In this document: positions 8,903-19,328 of the stretch, in pieces | Numbering within the stretch: position 1 is the first letter of the stretch | Layout of the letters: every line of letters starts with the position of its first letter | Origin: Corallococcus sp. EGB | GTDB lineage: Bacteria; Myxococcota; Myxococcia; Myxococcales; Myxococcaceae | Assembly (NCBI RefSeq): GCF_019968905.1 | Contig: NZ_CP079946.1 | Coordinates: 6,607,356 to 6,671,355 of the forward strand | Length of the DNA stretch: 64,000 nucleotides | Direction: 5' to 3' | Made by a program: the position numbers and the translations under genes | The notes under the pieces: model-generated | Database searches by the model: none | The model's input: the letters and a program-made list of their open reading frames with translations, nothing else | Told to the model about the DNA's origin: nothing

Positions 8903-9418
8903 ATGGGCCCGCACGCCGCCGTCCTCCCCGTCCCCACCCTGGATGATTTGTACGCCCGGCACCGTCCACGAGCGCTGGCCATCGCCCGGCGCATCGTGGG
9001 GGACATCGACGACGCGGAGGACGTGGTGCAGGACGTCTTCCTGCGCCTGTCGCGCCAGCCCCCGGGGCTGGACGGGCGGGCGACGTGGACCACCTGGCTG
9101 CACCGGGTGATGGTCAACAGCAGCATCAACTGGCTGCGCGCGCGCAGGCGCCGCGAGCGGCTGACGCACGCGCCCCAGGAGACCGTGTCGCCGGAGGCCC
9201 ACGCCGTGGGCGCGCAGATGCACCGCCACTTCCACGAAGCGCTGGAGGAGGTGAATCCCCAGCAGCGGCAGGTCCTCTACCTGCGCGAGGTGCGCGGCCT
9301 GGGCTCCGCGGAGATCGCCCGGCTCCTGCGCATCCCCGAGGGCACCGTGAAGAGCGCCCTGCACCGCGGCCGCCAGCGCGCCCTCACCGTGATGGAGGAG
9401 CGCGGCCAGCAGCCTTGA
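8903..9418 (+). CDS. ECF-type RNA polymerase sigma factor
   Basis: This 171-aa protein has the two-domain ECF layout. Region 2 spans about residues 12-75 (LYARHRPRALAIARRIVGD, then DAEDVVQDVFLRL, the core-binding motif, then WLHRVMVNSSINWLRARRRR). Region 4 spans about 105-165 (ALEEVNPQQRQVLYLREVRG, then AEIARLLRIPEGTVKSALHRGR, the -35-binding helix-turn-helix). No anti-sigma gene is adjacent, since the next gene is on the other strand. CAGGAGA sits about ten bases upstream of the ATG. Its regulon and signal cannot be read from the sequence. Confidence 0.92.
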   Translation: MGPHAAVLPVPTLDDLYARHRPRALAIARRIVGDIDDAEDVVQDVFLRLSRQPPGLDGRATWTTWLHRVMVNSSINWLRARRRRERLTHAPQETVSPEAHAVGAQMHRHFHEALEEVNPQQRQVLYLREVRGLGSAEIARLLRIPEGTVKSALHRGRQRALTVMEERGQQP

Positions 9419-9430
9419 CGGCGGAGGCCG

Positions 9431-10084
9431 TCAGTCCTCGCCCTTGCTGCCCACGAACTGATCCGCCTTCTCCTTGAAGAGGAGGTTGAAGCTGGTGAGC
9501 GAGCCGTAGACGCGGGTGATGTAGCCCTGCATCTCCGCCTTCTCGCCTTCCGTGAGCTTGGGGTGCGCGTTGAGCTTCTGCTCCAGCACGCGCAGCCGGT
9601 CGCGCACCATGGTGACCTTGTGGAACAGGTTGTCGATGGGCAGGTCCTTCGCCTGGAGCTCGGGGTTGCCCGGCACCAGCCGCACGGTGCCGCCCTCCCA
9701 CTTGCCCGCGAGCGGCGGATCGCTGAGGGCCGCCGCCTCCCGGAAGATGTCCATCAGCTCTTCGCGCGTCATGTTCAGCCCTTCCAGGTCCACCACTGCG
9801 TGCGGATCCGCGCGGTGGCGCACCACCACGGGCGCCACGCTCCGCGGGGCGCGGGTCCGCGTGCTCGAAACGACAGGCGCCGGGGCCGCCGAGCCCCGGG
9901 GCGCGTACTTGTCACAGATGGGCGCGGAGGGCGGGAACATGCCGCGCGAGCCCTGCAAGCGGCACGGCCCCACCCACCCCCGGTGATCCGTGGAGTGCGG
10001 GCTCCAGAGCTTGCAATTGCCACACACCCGCTCGTCGGGCCGGAAGGTGGGCAGCGCTGGAGTCCCGTCCCCCGCGTCGGACAT
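9431..10084 (-). CDS. Hypothetical protein with N-terminal Cys motif
   Basis: I do not recognise this 217-aa protein. Its N-terminus has four cysteines in the pattern C-x2-C, then CRLQGS, then ICDKY within about 45 residues (around residues 21-60). This looks like a small metal-binding or Fe-S-like site. A linker rich in Ala, Pro and Arg follows, then a helical C-terminal half with LTEGEKAEMQGYITRVYGS. There is no signal peptide or membrane helix, so it is probably cytoplasmic. Its ATG lies one base after the S46 peptidase stop (TGACATG), indicating coupled translation, though the two proteins should sit in different compartments. Confidence 0.75.
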   Translation of the reverse strand: MSDAGDGTPALPTFRPDERVCGNCKLWSPHSTDHRGWVGPCRLQGSRGMFPPSAPICDKYAPRGSAAPAPVVSSTRTRAPRSVAPVVVRHRADPHAVVDLEGLNMTREELMDIFREAAALSDPPLAGKWEGGTVRLVPGNPELQAKDLPIDNLFHKVTMVRDRLRVLEQKLNAHPKLTEGEKAEMQGYITRVYGSLTSFNLLFKEKADQFVGSKGED

Positions 10085-10085
10085 G

Positions 10086-12263
10086 TCAGCGAGTCTCCTT
10101 CGTCACGGCCGGGCCCTTGCGGATGTTCAGCTCGCGCAGGAGCGCGTCCGCGTCCTCGACCTGGTCGAGCTGCCACAGCAGGTAGCGCACGTCCACGTTG
10201 ACGTTCCGGGCCACGTCCGGATTGTAGCCGAAGTCGTTCGCGACGTTCTCCCACACGCGGTCGAAGTTCACGCCGACGAGCTGGCCCTTGCCGTTCACCG
10301 TGGGGCTGCCGGAGTTGCCGCCCGTGGTGTCCGCGTCCGCCAGGAAGTCCACCGGCACGTCCTTCAGCCGGGGGTCCACCCACCGCCCGAACCTCTTCGC
10401 CTCGGCGGCGGCGCGCACCTTCTCCGGCGCGTTGAAGGGCTCCTCGCCCGTGTGCTTCTGGAGCATGCCGGCCAGCGTCGTCTGCGGCAGGTACAGCGCG
10501 CCGTCGCGCGGCGTGTAGCCCTGCACCTTGGCGAACGACACGCGCAGCGTGCTGTTGGCGTCCGGAGCAATGGGCTTGCCCGCCTGCGCCATCACCGCCT
10601 TGCGCCACGCCGGCCGCAGCCGCGAGGACGCGCCCTGGCGCCGGTCGCGCGTGTCATCCAGCGCGGCCTGCTCCTTCGCCAGCTCCATGCCGAATGCCAG
10701 CATCGGGTCCTTGCGCGCGGTGAGCTGCGCCACGGACTCGTCCGCCATCTTCAGGCGCTCCGCCAGCGTGAGCACCTGCGTGCCCGCGTAGAGCGAGTCG
10801 ATCTTCGCGGCGACGTCCTTCTCCGAGTACGTCTTGCCGAACACGGCGTCCACGGAGGCGATGCGCTCGTCCGGCTTCAGCGCCTGCGCGCGCTTGACGA
10901 ACGCGTGCAGCAGCGCCTTGTCCGCGGCGATGAAGAGGTTCTTCTGCTCGCGCTCCAGGCGGTCCTTGATGCGCGGCACCTCGCGGTCCATGTACTCCGG
11001 GCGGCGCTCCAGGTCCGGCTTCGCGCGCTCCATGGCCAGCCGGGCCACGGACGTGGCCAGCGCGGGCCCGCGCGCCAGGCGGCCGGACATGTTCAAGAGG
11101 AACTCGCGCTCGAACGTCTTTCCGGACGCCTGCTGCTCCGCGAGCAGCGCCTCCCGGGCCTTGAGCGCGTCGCCCCACTTCGCGGCGTCCTTCTGCGCCC
11201 AGGCGACGGTGGCGGCTTCCGTGACGTGCTGCTTCTCCACGATGTGGCCGCGCTTGAGGCCCGCCAGCTGGCCGCCCGCGTTCTTGTAGGCGTTGTGCAG
11301 GCCCTTGAGCTGCGAGGCCACGGCGATCTTCCCGGCCGGGTCCTTCTCTCCTTCCGTCTCCAGGATGCGGATGGCCTCGCCCAGCACGTCGCGCATGCGC
11401 GGGTAGTAGCGCGCCTGGCGCTCCGCCATCTCATCCGCCAGCAGCGTGCGGTAGGTGCTGCCCGGGTAGCCCAGCACCATCACGAAGTCGCCCGGCTTCA
11501 CGCCCTCGGTGGACAGCGGGAAGAAGAACTCCGCCTTGTAGGGCACGTTCTTCTCGCTGTACGCGGCGGAGGCGCCGTCCGGCGCGGTGTACGCGCGGAT
11601 GATGGCGAAGTCGCCGGTGTGGCGCGGCCACATCCAGTTGTCCTCTTCGCCGCCGTACTCGCCCACGGCGCGCGGCGGCGCGTAGACCAGGCGCACGTCC
11701 TGCAGCTCCACCGCGTCCACCAGCGTGTAGTTCACGCCGCCGTCGAAGGTGGCCACCTGGCAGCGCGTGGCGGGGCGCTTCTCGCACTCGGCGACCAGCT
11801 CCTTCTGCTTGCGGTCGATGGCCTTGTAGCGCGCGAGGTCGTCCGCGCCCTGCGCCGCGGCGGCGTTGATCTCCGCCGTCACGTCCTTGAAGCCACGCGG
11901 CACCTGCACGCGCGAGCCCTTGCCGGGCAGCTCCTCGGCCTGGCTCTTCGCGAGGAAGCCGTCGGTGATGAGGTCCTTCTGCGGAGAGCTGTGCTCCTGG
12001 ATGATGGAGAAGGCGCAGTGGTGGTTGGTGATGATGAGGCCGGAGGCGGAGATGAACGACCCGGAGCAACCGCCGGTGTTCACCGTGCCGGCCAGCAGGC
12101 CCGTGCCGCGCTTGGGGTCCCACAGCTTGTTCGGCGGCAGCTGGAGGCCCTGCGCCTTGAGCCAGGCCGGGCTCAGTTCCAGCACCTGCTGCGGGGTCCA
12201 CTTCCCTTCCCCGGCGAAGGCCGGGGCAGCCACGAGCGAGAGGAGAAGGAGCGTCTTCTTCAT
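10086..12263 (-). CDS. S46-family serine peptidase (DPP7/DPP11-like)
   Basis: This 725-aa exported protein has the signal peptide MKKTLLLLSLVAAPAFA. Family S46 features are clear: a chymotrypsin-like first half with GCSGSFISASGLIITNHHC (catalytic His near residue 81-82) and the nucleophile motif TTGGNSGSP with Ser651, followed by GVNFDRVWENVANDFGYNP. A long helical insertion lies between the two halves, as in dipeptidyl peptidases 7 and 11. These enzymes remove dipeptides from oligopeptides in the periplasm, which would suit a protein-degrading predator. The usual family length is about 700-720 aa, so it looks complete. GGAGG precedes the ATG. Exact dipeptide specificity cannot be assigned. 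Confidence 0.93.
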   Translation of the reverse strand: MKKTLLLLSLVAAPAFAGEGKWTPQQVLELSPAWLKAQGLQLPPNKLWDPKRGTGLLAGTVNTGGCSGSFISASGLIITNHHCAFSIIQEHSSPQKDLITDGFLAKSQAEELPGKGSRVQVPRGFKDVTAEINAAAAQGADDLARYKAIDRKQKELVAECEKRPATRCQVATFDGGVNYTLVDAVELQDVRLVYAPPRAVGEYGGEEDNWMWPRHTGDFAIIRAYTAPDGASAAYSEKNVPYKAEFFFPLSTEGVKPGDFVMVLGYPGSTYRTLLADEMAERQARYYPRMRDVLGEAIRILETEGEKDPAGKIAVASQLKGLHNAYKNAGGQLAGLKRGHIVEKQHVTEAATVAWAQKDAAKWGDALKAREALLAEQQASGKTFEREFLLNMSGRLARGPALATSVARLAMERAKPDLERRPEYMDREVPRIKDRLEREQKNLFIAADKALLHAFVKRAQALKPDERIASVDAVFGKTYSEKDVAAKIDSLYAGTQVLTLAERLKMADESVAQLTARKDPMLAFGMELAKEQAALDDTRDRRQGASSRLRPAWRKAVMAQAGKPIAPDANSTLRVSFAKVQGYTPRDGALYLPQTTLAGMLQKHTGEEPFNAPEKVRAAAEAKRFGRWVDPRLKDVPVDFLADADTTGGNSGSPTVNGKGQLVGVNFDRVWENVANDFGYNPDVARNVNVDVRYLLWQLDQVEDADALLRELNIRKGPAVTKETR

Positions 12264-12387
12264 GGTGCCCTCCTCCCTACCCCGTCCGCCGCCCTGGCGC
12301 GACCGTTACAATGTCGGCGGCGGCCATTTTCGCGGAAGATGGAACGCGCTTGGATGTTCTGGTGTCCAGGCAGGAGGGGACCCGGCG

Positions 12388-13125
12388 ATGCGGACCGCGA
12401 GCGGAGCGACTCTGGATTTCGGAAGGCTGGCGCTGCTCCTCGTCCTGATGGGGGCCTCCTGGTACTTCTGGTATTCGCCGGTGCTCTGGCCGGTGAAGGT
12501 CCTGGTGGTGATGATGCACGAGAGCGGGCATGCCATCGCCGCGCTGCTCGTGGGGGGCTCGGTGGACCGGGTGCACCTCCAGGTGAACGAGGGCGGCTCC
12601 TGCTTCTCCCGCCTGCCGCCCGGCGTCATGAACCGCATCATCGTGTCCTCCGCAGGCTACCTGGGCAGCGCGGTGGCGGGCGCGGCGCTGATGCTGGCCA
12701 CCTTCCGCTTCCGCCTGGGCCGCGCGGTGATGGGCGCGGCGTCCGTGTGGCTGGCGGTGATGGGCTTCTTCTACGCGGGGGACCTCTTCACCCTGGCCTT
12801 CTGTCTGGGCATGGCGCTGGCCATGGGGCTGGGCGCGCGCTTCCTGCCCTCGGGGCTGGTGGACGCGCTCAACCTGTTCCTCGCGGCCTTCACCGCGCTC
12901 TACGTCATCTTCGACCTGCGGGACGACCTGTGGAACAGCGCGGTGCGCGCGCAGAGCGACGCGGCCATCCTCGCCAGCGAGACGTGGGTGCCGTCCATCA
13001 TCTGGGCCGCGCTGTGGACGCTCCTGTCCCTGGCCCTGCTGGGCGTGTCCGCCTGGTGGGCCATGCACGCGAAGCCGTCCGGCGGCGTGAAGATGCCGCC
13101 CATGGCCCGCGCGCGACGGGTGTGA
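12388..13125 (+). CDS. M50B-like integral membrane metalloprotease
   Basis: This 245-aa polytopic protein has a zinc-protease motif HESGH at residues 44-48 inside the second hydrophobic segment (VLVVMMHESGHAIAALLVGG), followed by several membrane helices. This is the M50B-type layout, related to site-2 proteases. The glycine-rich segment SSAGYLGSAVAGA after the active site is typical of that group. The start was chosen at MRTASG because AGGAGGGG lies about eight bases upstream; longer in-frame reading upstream crosses the divergent S46 gene and is unlikely. The substrate is unknown. It is transcribed away from the S46 peptidase gene. Confidence 0.85.
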   Translation: MRTASGATLDFGRLALLLVLMGASWYFWYSPVLWPVKVLVVMMHESGHAIAALLVGGSVDRVHLQVNEGGSCFSRLPPGVMNRIIVSSAGYLGSAVAGAALMLATFRFRLGRAVMGAASVWLAVMGFFYAGDLFTLAFCLGMALAMGLGARFLPSGLVDALNLFLAAFTALYVIFDLRDDLWNSAVRAQSDAAILASETWVPSIIWAALWTLLSLALLGVSAWWAMHAKPSGGVKMPPMARARRV

Positions 13126-13135
13126 GCCCCTGAAA

Positions 13136-13156
13136 GCCGCGCGCTACTTGCGCGGC
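13136..13156. terminator. Hairpin between convergent genes
   Basis: A perfect 7-bp inverted repeat (GCCGCGC, loop GCTACTT, GCGCGGC) lies between the convergent M50B and MBL genes and overlaps the MBL stop codon. Neither side has a strong T-run, so a terminator role in both directions is only plausible. Confidence 0.35.
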
Positions 13157-13803
13157 CGCATCCGGAAGGCCACGAAGGACGCCATGTCCGGGAAGCCGAA
13201 GTACGGGTTCTTCTGGCGGATGGCCTCCATCTGGGCCACCGGCACGTCCGCGTAGTCATGCCCGGGGTACAGCCGCGCGGTGTCCGGCACCTTCGCCAGC
13301 ACCTGCGACAGCGAGCGGTACATGTCCTCCGGGTTGCCGCCCGGGAAGTCACACCGGCCGCACCCGTTGATGAAGACCGTGTCCCCGGACACGAGCGCGT
13401 CCTCCGCCAGCAGGCAGTGCGACCCCGGCGTGTGCCCGGGCGTGTGCAGCGCATGGAACGTGCGCGCGCCCACCGGCACCGCGTCCCCCGCCTTGAGCGG
13501 CCGCAGCGCATCACCGCCCCACTCGCGCAGCTGGCTGGAGAAGGCGACCTCCTCCGCCTGCGCGTACACCGGCACGTCGTGGCGAGACAGCAGCTCCGCC
13601 AGGCCGTTGATGTGGTCGCCGTGGCAGTGCGACACGAACGCGCCCACCAGGCGCTTGCCGTCCTGCGCCGCCGCCGCCTCGATGGCCGGCACGTCCCACG
13701 CCGGATCCACCACCACCACCTCCGGACCATCCTGCGGCCCCACGAGGTAGACGAAGTTGTCCATGGGTCCGAGCTTCAGCTGTCGCACGTACGGCGTGGG
13801 CAT
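13144..13803 (-). CDS. MBL-fold metallo-hydrolase (glyoxalase II-like)
   Basis: This 219-aa protein has the metallo-beta-lactamase metal motif SHCHGDHINGL (HxHxDH) at about residues 57-67, the later ligand histidine in HTPGHTPGSHCLL, and the Asp-bearing segment VSGDTVFINGCGRCDFPGG. This arrangement resembles small glyoxalase II-like or persulfide-dioxygenase-like hydrolases. The substrate cannot be assigned. The start MPTPYVRQLKLGPM is preferred, with TGGAGGA eight bases upstream; an in-frame start 28 codons earlier has no ribosome site and adds unconserved-looking sequence. It is probably cytoplasmic, as there is no signal peptide. Confidence 0.88.
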   Translation of the reverse strand: MPTPYVRQLKLGPMDNFVYLVGPQDGPEVVVVDPAWDVPAIEAAAAQDGKRLVGAFVSHCHGDHINGLAELLSRHDVPVYAQAEEVAFSSQLREWGGDALRPLKAGDAVPVGARTFHALHTPGHTPGSHCLLAEDALVSGDTVFINGCGRCDFPGGNPEDMYRSLSQVLAKVPDTARLYPGHDYADVPVAQMEAIRQKNPYFGFPDMASFVAFRMRPRK

Positions 13804-13907
13804 GGTCGTCCTCCAGGCGGACACTCTATGCCCCGGGCTTGCCGCCCCGGGGCAGTTCCTTTTGAATGCCTCCTTTTGATGCCCCACGCCGTCAGGAGGT
13901 CTCGTCC

Positions 13908-14624
13908 GTGAAGTGCCTGCCCATCCTGCTCGCCTGCTCGCTCCTGGCCAGCGCGACCGCCTCCGCCGCGGGGAAGACCGCGTCCACCCTCCGCTACAAG
14001 CCGTCGCAGGACGAGGAGCGCCCGGTCATCGTGGACGCCACCATCGGGCCCCAGGGCAGCGACTTCGCCATGCGGCTGAAGTTCGACAAGGAGCCCTTCG
14101 GCGAGGAGTGCAAGCAGCGCTGCGCCAACGTCACCCTCTTCCTGGACACCGACTCCAGCACCCAGTCCGGCCTGCAGCTGGCCGGCAACAAGAAGGCGCC
14201 GGAGAACGGCGCGGACCTGGCGATCGTCATCCAGGGGGTACGGGAGTACAAGCGCCAGGACGCCCCCCCGGAGGTGGCCCTTCGGGTGAAGGTCCGGCAG
14301 CTGGGCTCGGACGCCACCAGCGCGGACTCGGGCGAGCTGCTCGCGGACCTCAACAACCGGCAGGATCCCGAGCGCATCCAGACGGATGGCACCACCGTCT
14401 ACCTGCTGGTGGACGCCACCAGCGCGCTGCTGCCGTCCGCCCGCAAGGTGCGCGTCATCTACCATCCGCCGGGGAGCAAGGCCCTCACCGCCAGCATCAA
14501 CGGGATGGCCGGCGCCAGCTCCGGACGCGGCGTGCAGATCTTCAAGCGCGGCAGCGGCAACTGGGGCCGCGCGCCCGGCGCGGAGGGCAAGAAGCCCCGC
14601 GCCAACACCGGCGACAACGGCTAG
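13908..14624 (+). CDS. Exported hypothetical protein
   Basis: I do not recognise this 238-aa protein. It starts with GTG after a strong AGGAGGT and has a Sec signal peptide (KCLPILLACSLLASATASAA). The mature part is beta-rich with GPQGSDFAMRLKFDKEPFG, a CKQRC dicysteine and TLFLDTDSSTQSG. That pattern resembles DOMON or carbohydrate-binding-like sandwich domains, but this is only an impression. The C-terminus is basic and disordered (KKPRANTGDNG). It is likely periplasmic, and nothing in the neighbourhood fixes a function. Confidence 0.75.
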   Translation: MKCLPILLACSLLASATASAAGKTASTLRYKPSQDEERPVIVDATIGPQGSDFAMRLKFDKEPFGEECKQRCANVTLFLDTDSSTQSGLQLAGNKKAPENGADLAIVIQGVREYKRQDAPPEVALRVKVRQLGSDATSADSGELLADLNNRQDPERIQTDGTTVYLLVDATSALLPSARKVRVIYHPPGSKALTASINGMAGASSGRGVQIFKRGSGNWGRAPGAEGKKPRANTGDNG

Positions 14625-14868
14625 CCGGAAGCAGCCCGCCAGACAGGCGCTATACCCACTCCCCCTCGGAATTCCGGGGGGTTGGCGGTGGGTTTCAAGC
14701 AGGCTCAGGACTGCACGGGCGTATAGAAGTTCCGCGCGGGAGCCGACGCAACCTCCCGAATTCGTTCTCAATGTCAGAGGCCCATGGTAGTCCGGCCCAA
14801 CTGACGCCGAGGGTCCGACCCGACTGGTAGTCGCAGCGCGCACGGCGGCACGCCCACGCGCCGCGTCA

Positions 14869-14891
14869 CACACGGTCGGTCGGCCCGTGTG
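14869..14891 (+). promoter_or_regulatory. parC: Inverted repeat in the parC leader
   Basis: CACACGG and CCGTGTG form a perfect 7-bp inverted repeat with a 9-base spacer, ending 16 bases before the parC ATG. It could be an operator or an mRNA hairpin near the start codon, where no clear Shine-Dalgarno sequence is visible. The rest of the 283-base gap upstream (14625-14907) holds a short CGGAATTCCG palindrome near 14670 and nothing else I can identify. Confidence 0.35.
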
Positions 14892-14907
14892 AACACATCT
14901 GGATTCC

Positions 14908-17292
14908 ATGACCATGCTCGCAGAAGCCGAAACGAAGTCGCGCAAGAAGCAGGGAGGCCCGGCAGGGGGCGGAGGAAAGGGAGGCGGCGGCGGGTCCGGC
15001 GCCGGTGGCGGGGACGGACTGCCCGCGGGCCTGGCCGAGGAAGCGCGCCGCCGGTACCTCAACTACGCCCTGTCGGTCATCACCTCGCGCGCCCTGCCCG
15101 ACGTGCGAGACGGCCTCAAGCCGGTGCAGCGCCGCATCCTCTACGGCATGTGGAACGACCTGAACCTGTCGTTCGACACGAAGTACCAGAAGTGCGCGCA
15201 AGTGGTCGGCGCCATCATGGGCCGCTACCACCCGCACGGCGACACGGCCATCTACGACGCGCTGGTGCGCATGGCGCAGGACTTCTCCCTGCGCTACCCG
15301 CTGGTGGACGGCCACGGCAACTTCGGCTCGCTGGACGGCGACTCCGCAGCCGCGTACCGCTACACCGAGTGCCGCCTGGAGAAGCTGGCCACGGAGCTGC
15401 TGGGTGAGCTGGACAGCAAGACCGTCCGCTTCCGCCCCAACTACGACGGCACCCGCGACGAGCCCGTGGTCATCCCGGCGCGCGTGCCGCAGCTGCTGAT
15501 GAACGGCACCACCGGCATCGCGGTGGGCATGGCCACCAACATCCCGCCCCATCACCTGGGCGAGCTGGTGGACGCGCTGCTGGCGCTCATCGGGAATCCG
15601 GAGCTGGAGACGAAGGACCTGCTCAAGTTCATCAAGGGTCCGGACTTCCCCACCGGCGGGCAGATCCTCAACGACAAGAAGGAGCTGCGCGAAATCTACG
15701 AGACGGGCCAGGGCTCCGTCCGGATCCGCGGCGAGTACAAGCTGGAGGAGCTCAAGCGCGGCGGTCAGATGATCGTCGTCACCTCCATCCCGTACACGGT
15801 GAACAAGTCCACGCTCGTCGCGAAGATTGGCGAGCTGGTCCGCGAGCGCAAGCTGCCGCTGATTACGGACGTGCGCGACGAGTCCACCACGGACGTGCGC
15901 ATCGTGCTGGAGCTCAAGAAGGACGCCAACCCCGAGCTGGTGATGGCGTACCTCTACAAGCACACGCCCTTGCAGACGAACTTCGGCGTGAACCTGACGT
16001 GCCTCGTCCCGTCGGAGAACCCGGACGTCGGCACGCCCAAGCGCCTGGACCTGAAGTCCATCCTCCGCTACTTCCTCGACTTCCGCCTGGAGATCGTGAC
16101 GAAGCGGTTCGAGCACGAGCTGGCGGAGCTCAAGCGGCGCGTCCACATCCTCGAAGGCTTCGAGAAGGCCTACGACGCGCTGGATGAGATCATCCGGATC
16201 ATCCGCCAGTCCGAGGGCAAGCAGGACGCCGCCCAGAAGTTGATGGCACGCTTCAAGCTGGACGAGCTCCAGGTGGACGCCATCCTGGAGATGCGCCTCT
16301 ACAAGCTGGCCCGCCTGGAGATCCTCATCGTCCAGAAGGAGCTCAAGGAGAAGCGCGCGGAGATCAAGCGCATCGAGGGCATCCTCAAGGACGTGAAGAA
16401 GCGCTGGGCCGTCATCCACGACGAGCTGTCCGGCCTGAAGACGGCGTACACCGACAAGCGCCGCACGCGCATTGGCGGCGCGGGCTCCGAGGAGATGGAG
16501 TTCTCCGCGGAGGCGTTCATCGCGGACGAGGACGCCCACGTCGTCATCACCCGCGACGGGTGGATCAAGCGCGTGCGCGAGGTGAAGGACCCGTCCACCA
16601 CCCGCCTGCGTGAAGGCGACGCGGTGATGGCGGTGCTCGCCGGCAGCCTGAAGGCGAACCTGGTGCTGTTCAGCAACTTCGGCACCGCGTACGTCACCCG
16701 CTTCAACGACGTGCCGGCCTCCACCGGCTACGGCGATCCGGTGCAAAAGCTCTTCAAGTTCGACGACGGAGAGCGCGTGGTGGGCGCCCTGTCCCTGGAT
16801 GCCCGGCTGCCCCAGCCGGAGAAGCTGGTGGCGGTGACGCGCCAGGGCCTGGGCCTGCGCTTCCTGCTGGCGCCGCACACGGAGGTCTCCACCCGCGCCG
16901 GCCGCCGCTACGCGAAGACGGGCGAGGGCGATGAGATCATCGGCACGCAGCCGGTGGGGGACAAGGACCTGCTCGCCGTCCTCACGGAGAAGACCAACGC
17001 CCTCGTCTGTAAGGTGGCGGAGGTGAACGAGCTGGCCGGCCCGGGCAAGGGCGTCCTGGTCATCAAGGTGGATGAGGGCGACAAGGTGGTGGACTTCCTC
17101 GCGGCGCCCGTCAGCCAGAAGGACGCCACGCTGGAATTCGAGACGCAGAAGGGCCGCAAGCTGCACCTGTCACCGGCGAAGTTCTCCGTGACGGGCCGCG
17201 GCGGCAAGGGCCATGAGATGTCCAAGCGCGACACGGTGAAGGAGGTGGCCAAGCCCATCACCTTCGTGCCGCTGCCGGAGAAGAAGGAGTAG
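14908..17292 (+). CDS. parC: DNA topoisomerase IV subunit A
   Basis: This 794-aa type IIA topoisomerase breakage-reunion subunit has a winged-helix/tower core starting at about residue 45 ([20 protein letters not shown]), the quinolone-region stretch [18 protein letters not shown] and the catalytic tyrosine in AAYRYTE (Tyr152). The C-terminal beta-pinwheel spans about residues 530-780. The GyrA box is absent from the first blade; a related RGGKG occurs only near the end ([13 protein letters not shown]). This supports decatenase ParC over GyrA. The N-terminus carries an unusual Gly-rich stretch before the core. ParE follows ten bases downstream as its partner. Confidence 0.92.
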   Translation: MTMLAEAETKSRKKQGGPAGGGGKGGGGGSGAGGGDGLPAGLAEEARRRYLNYALSVITSRALPDVRDGLKPVQRRILYGMWNDLNLSFDTKYQKCAQVVGAIMGRYHPHGDTAIYDALVRMAQDFSLRYPLVDGHGNFGSLDGDSAAAYRYTECRLEKLATELLGELDSKTVRFRPNYDGTRDEPVVIPARVPQLLMNGTTGIAVGMATNIPPHHLGELVDALLALIGNPELETKDLLKFIKGPDFPTGGQILNDKKELREIYETGQGSVRIRGEYKLEELKRGGQMIVVTSIPYTVNKSTLVAKIGELVRERKLPLITDVRDESTTDVRIVLELKKDANPELVMAYLYKHTPLQTNFGVNLTCLVPSENPDVGTPKRLDLKSILRYFLDFRLEIVTKRFEHELAELKRRVHILEGFEKAYDALDEIIRIIRQSEGKQDAAQKLMARFKLDELQVDAILEMRLYKLARLEILIVQKELKEKRAEIKRIEGILKDVKKRWAVIHDELSGLKTAYTDKRRTRIGGAGSEEMEFSAEAFIADEDAHVVITRDGWIKRVREVKDPSTTRLREGDAVMAVLAGSLKANLVLFSNFGTAYVTRFNDVPASTGYGDPVQKLFKFDDGERVVGALSLDARLPQPEKLVAVTRQGLGLRFLLAPHTEVSTRAGRRYAKTGEGDEIIGTQPVGDKDLLAVLTEKTNALVCKVAEVNELAGPGKGVLVIKVDEGDKVVDFLAAPVSQKDATLEFETQKGRKLHLSPAKFSVTGRGGKGHEMSKRDTVKEVAKPITFVPLPEKKE

Positions 17293-17302
17293 CGGGAAGG
17301 CC

Positions 17303-19234
<1,932 letters not shown>

Positions 19235-19255
19235 AAAGTTGGAAGTCCCCGCACA

Positions 19256-19281
19256 CCCGGGACGGGCCCACCCGTCCCGGG
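19256..19281 (+). terminator. Perfect 11-bp hairpin after parE
   Basis: CCCGGGACGGG and CCCGTCCCGGG pair perfectly around a CCCA loop, 21 bases after the parE stop. A T-poor tail follows, but the stem is very stable and marks a likely end of the parC-parE transcript. Confidence 0.6.
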
Positions 19282-19328
19282 GAGGCATTGGTCTTCCGCC
19301 CCCAGGGTCGGCTAGCATCCGCCGAATC

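Noticed and set aside
14625..14907. tRNA or small RNA gene before parC
   Set aside because: No cloverleaf, no T-loop GTTCRA motif and no promoter-terminator pair was found; only short palindromes are present.
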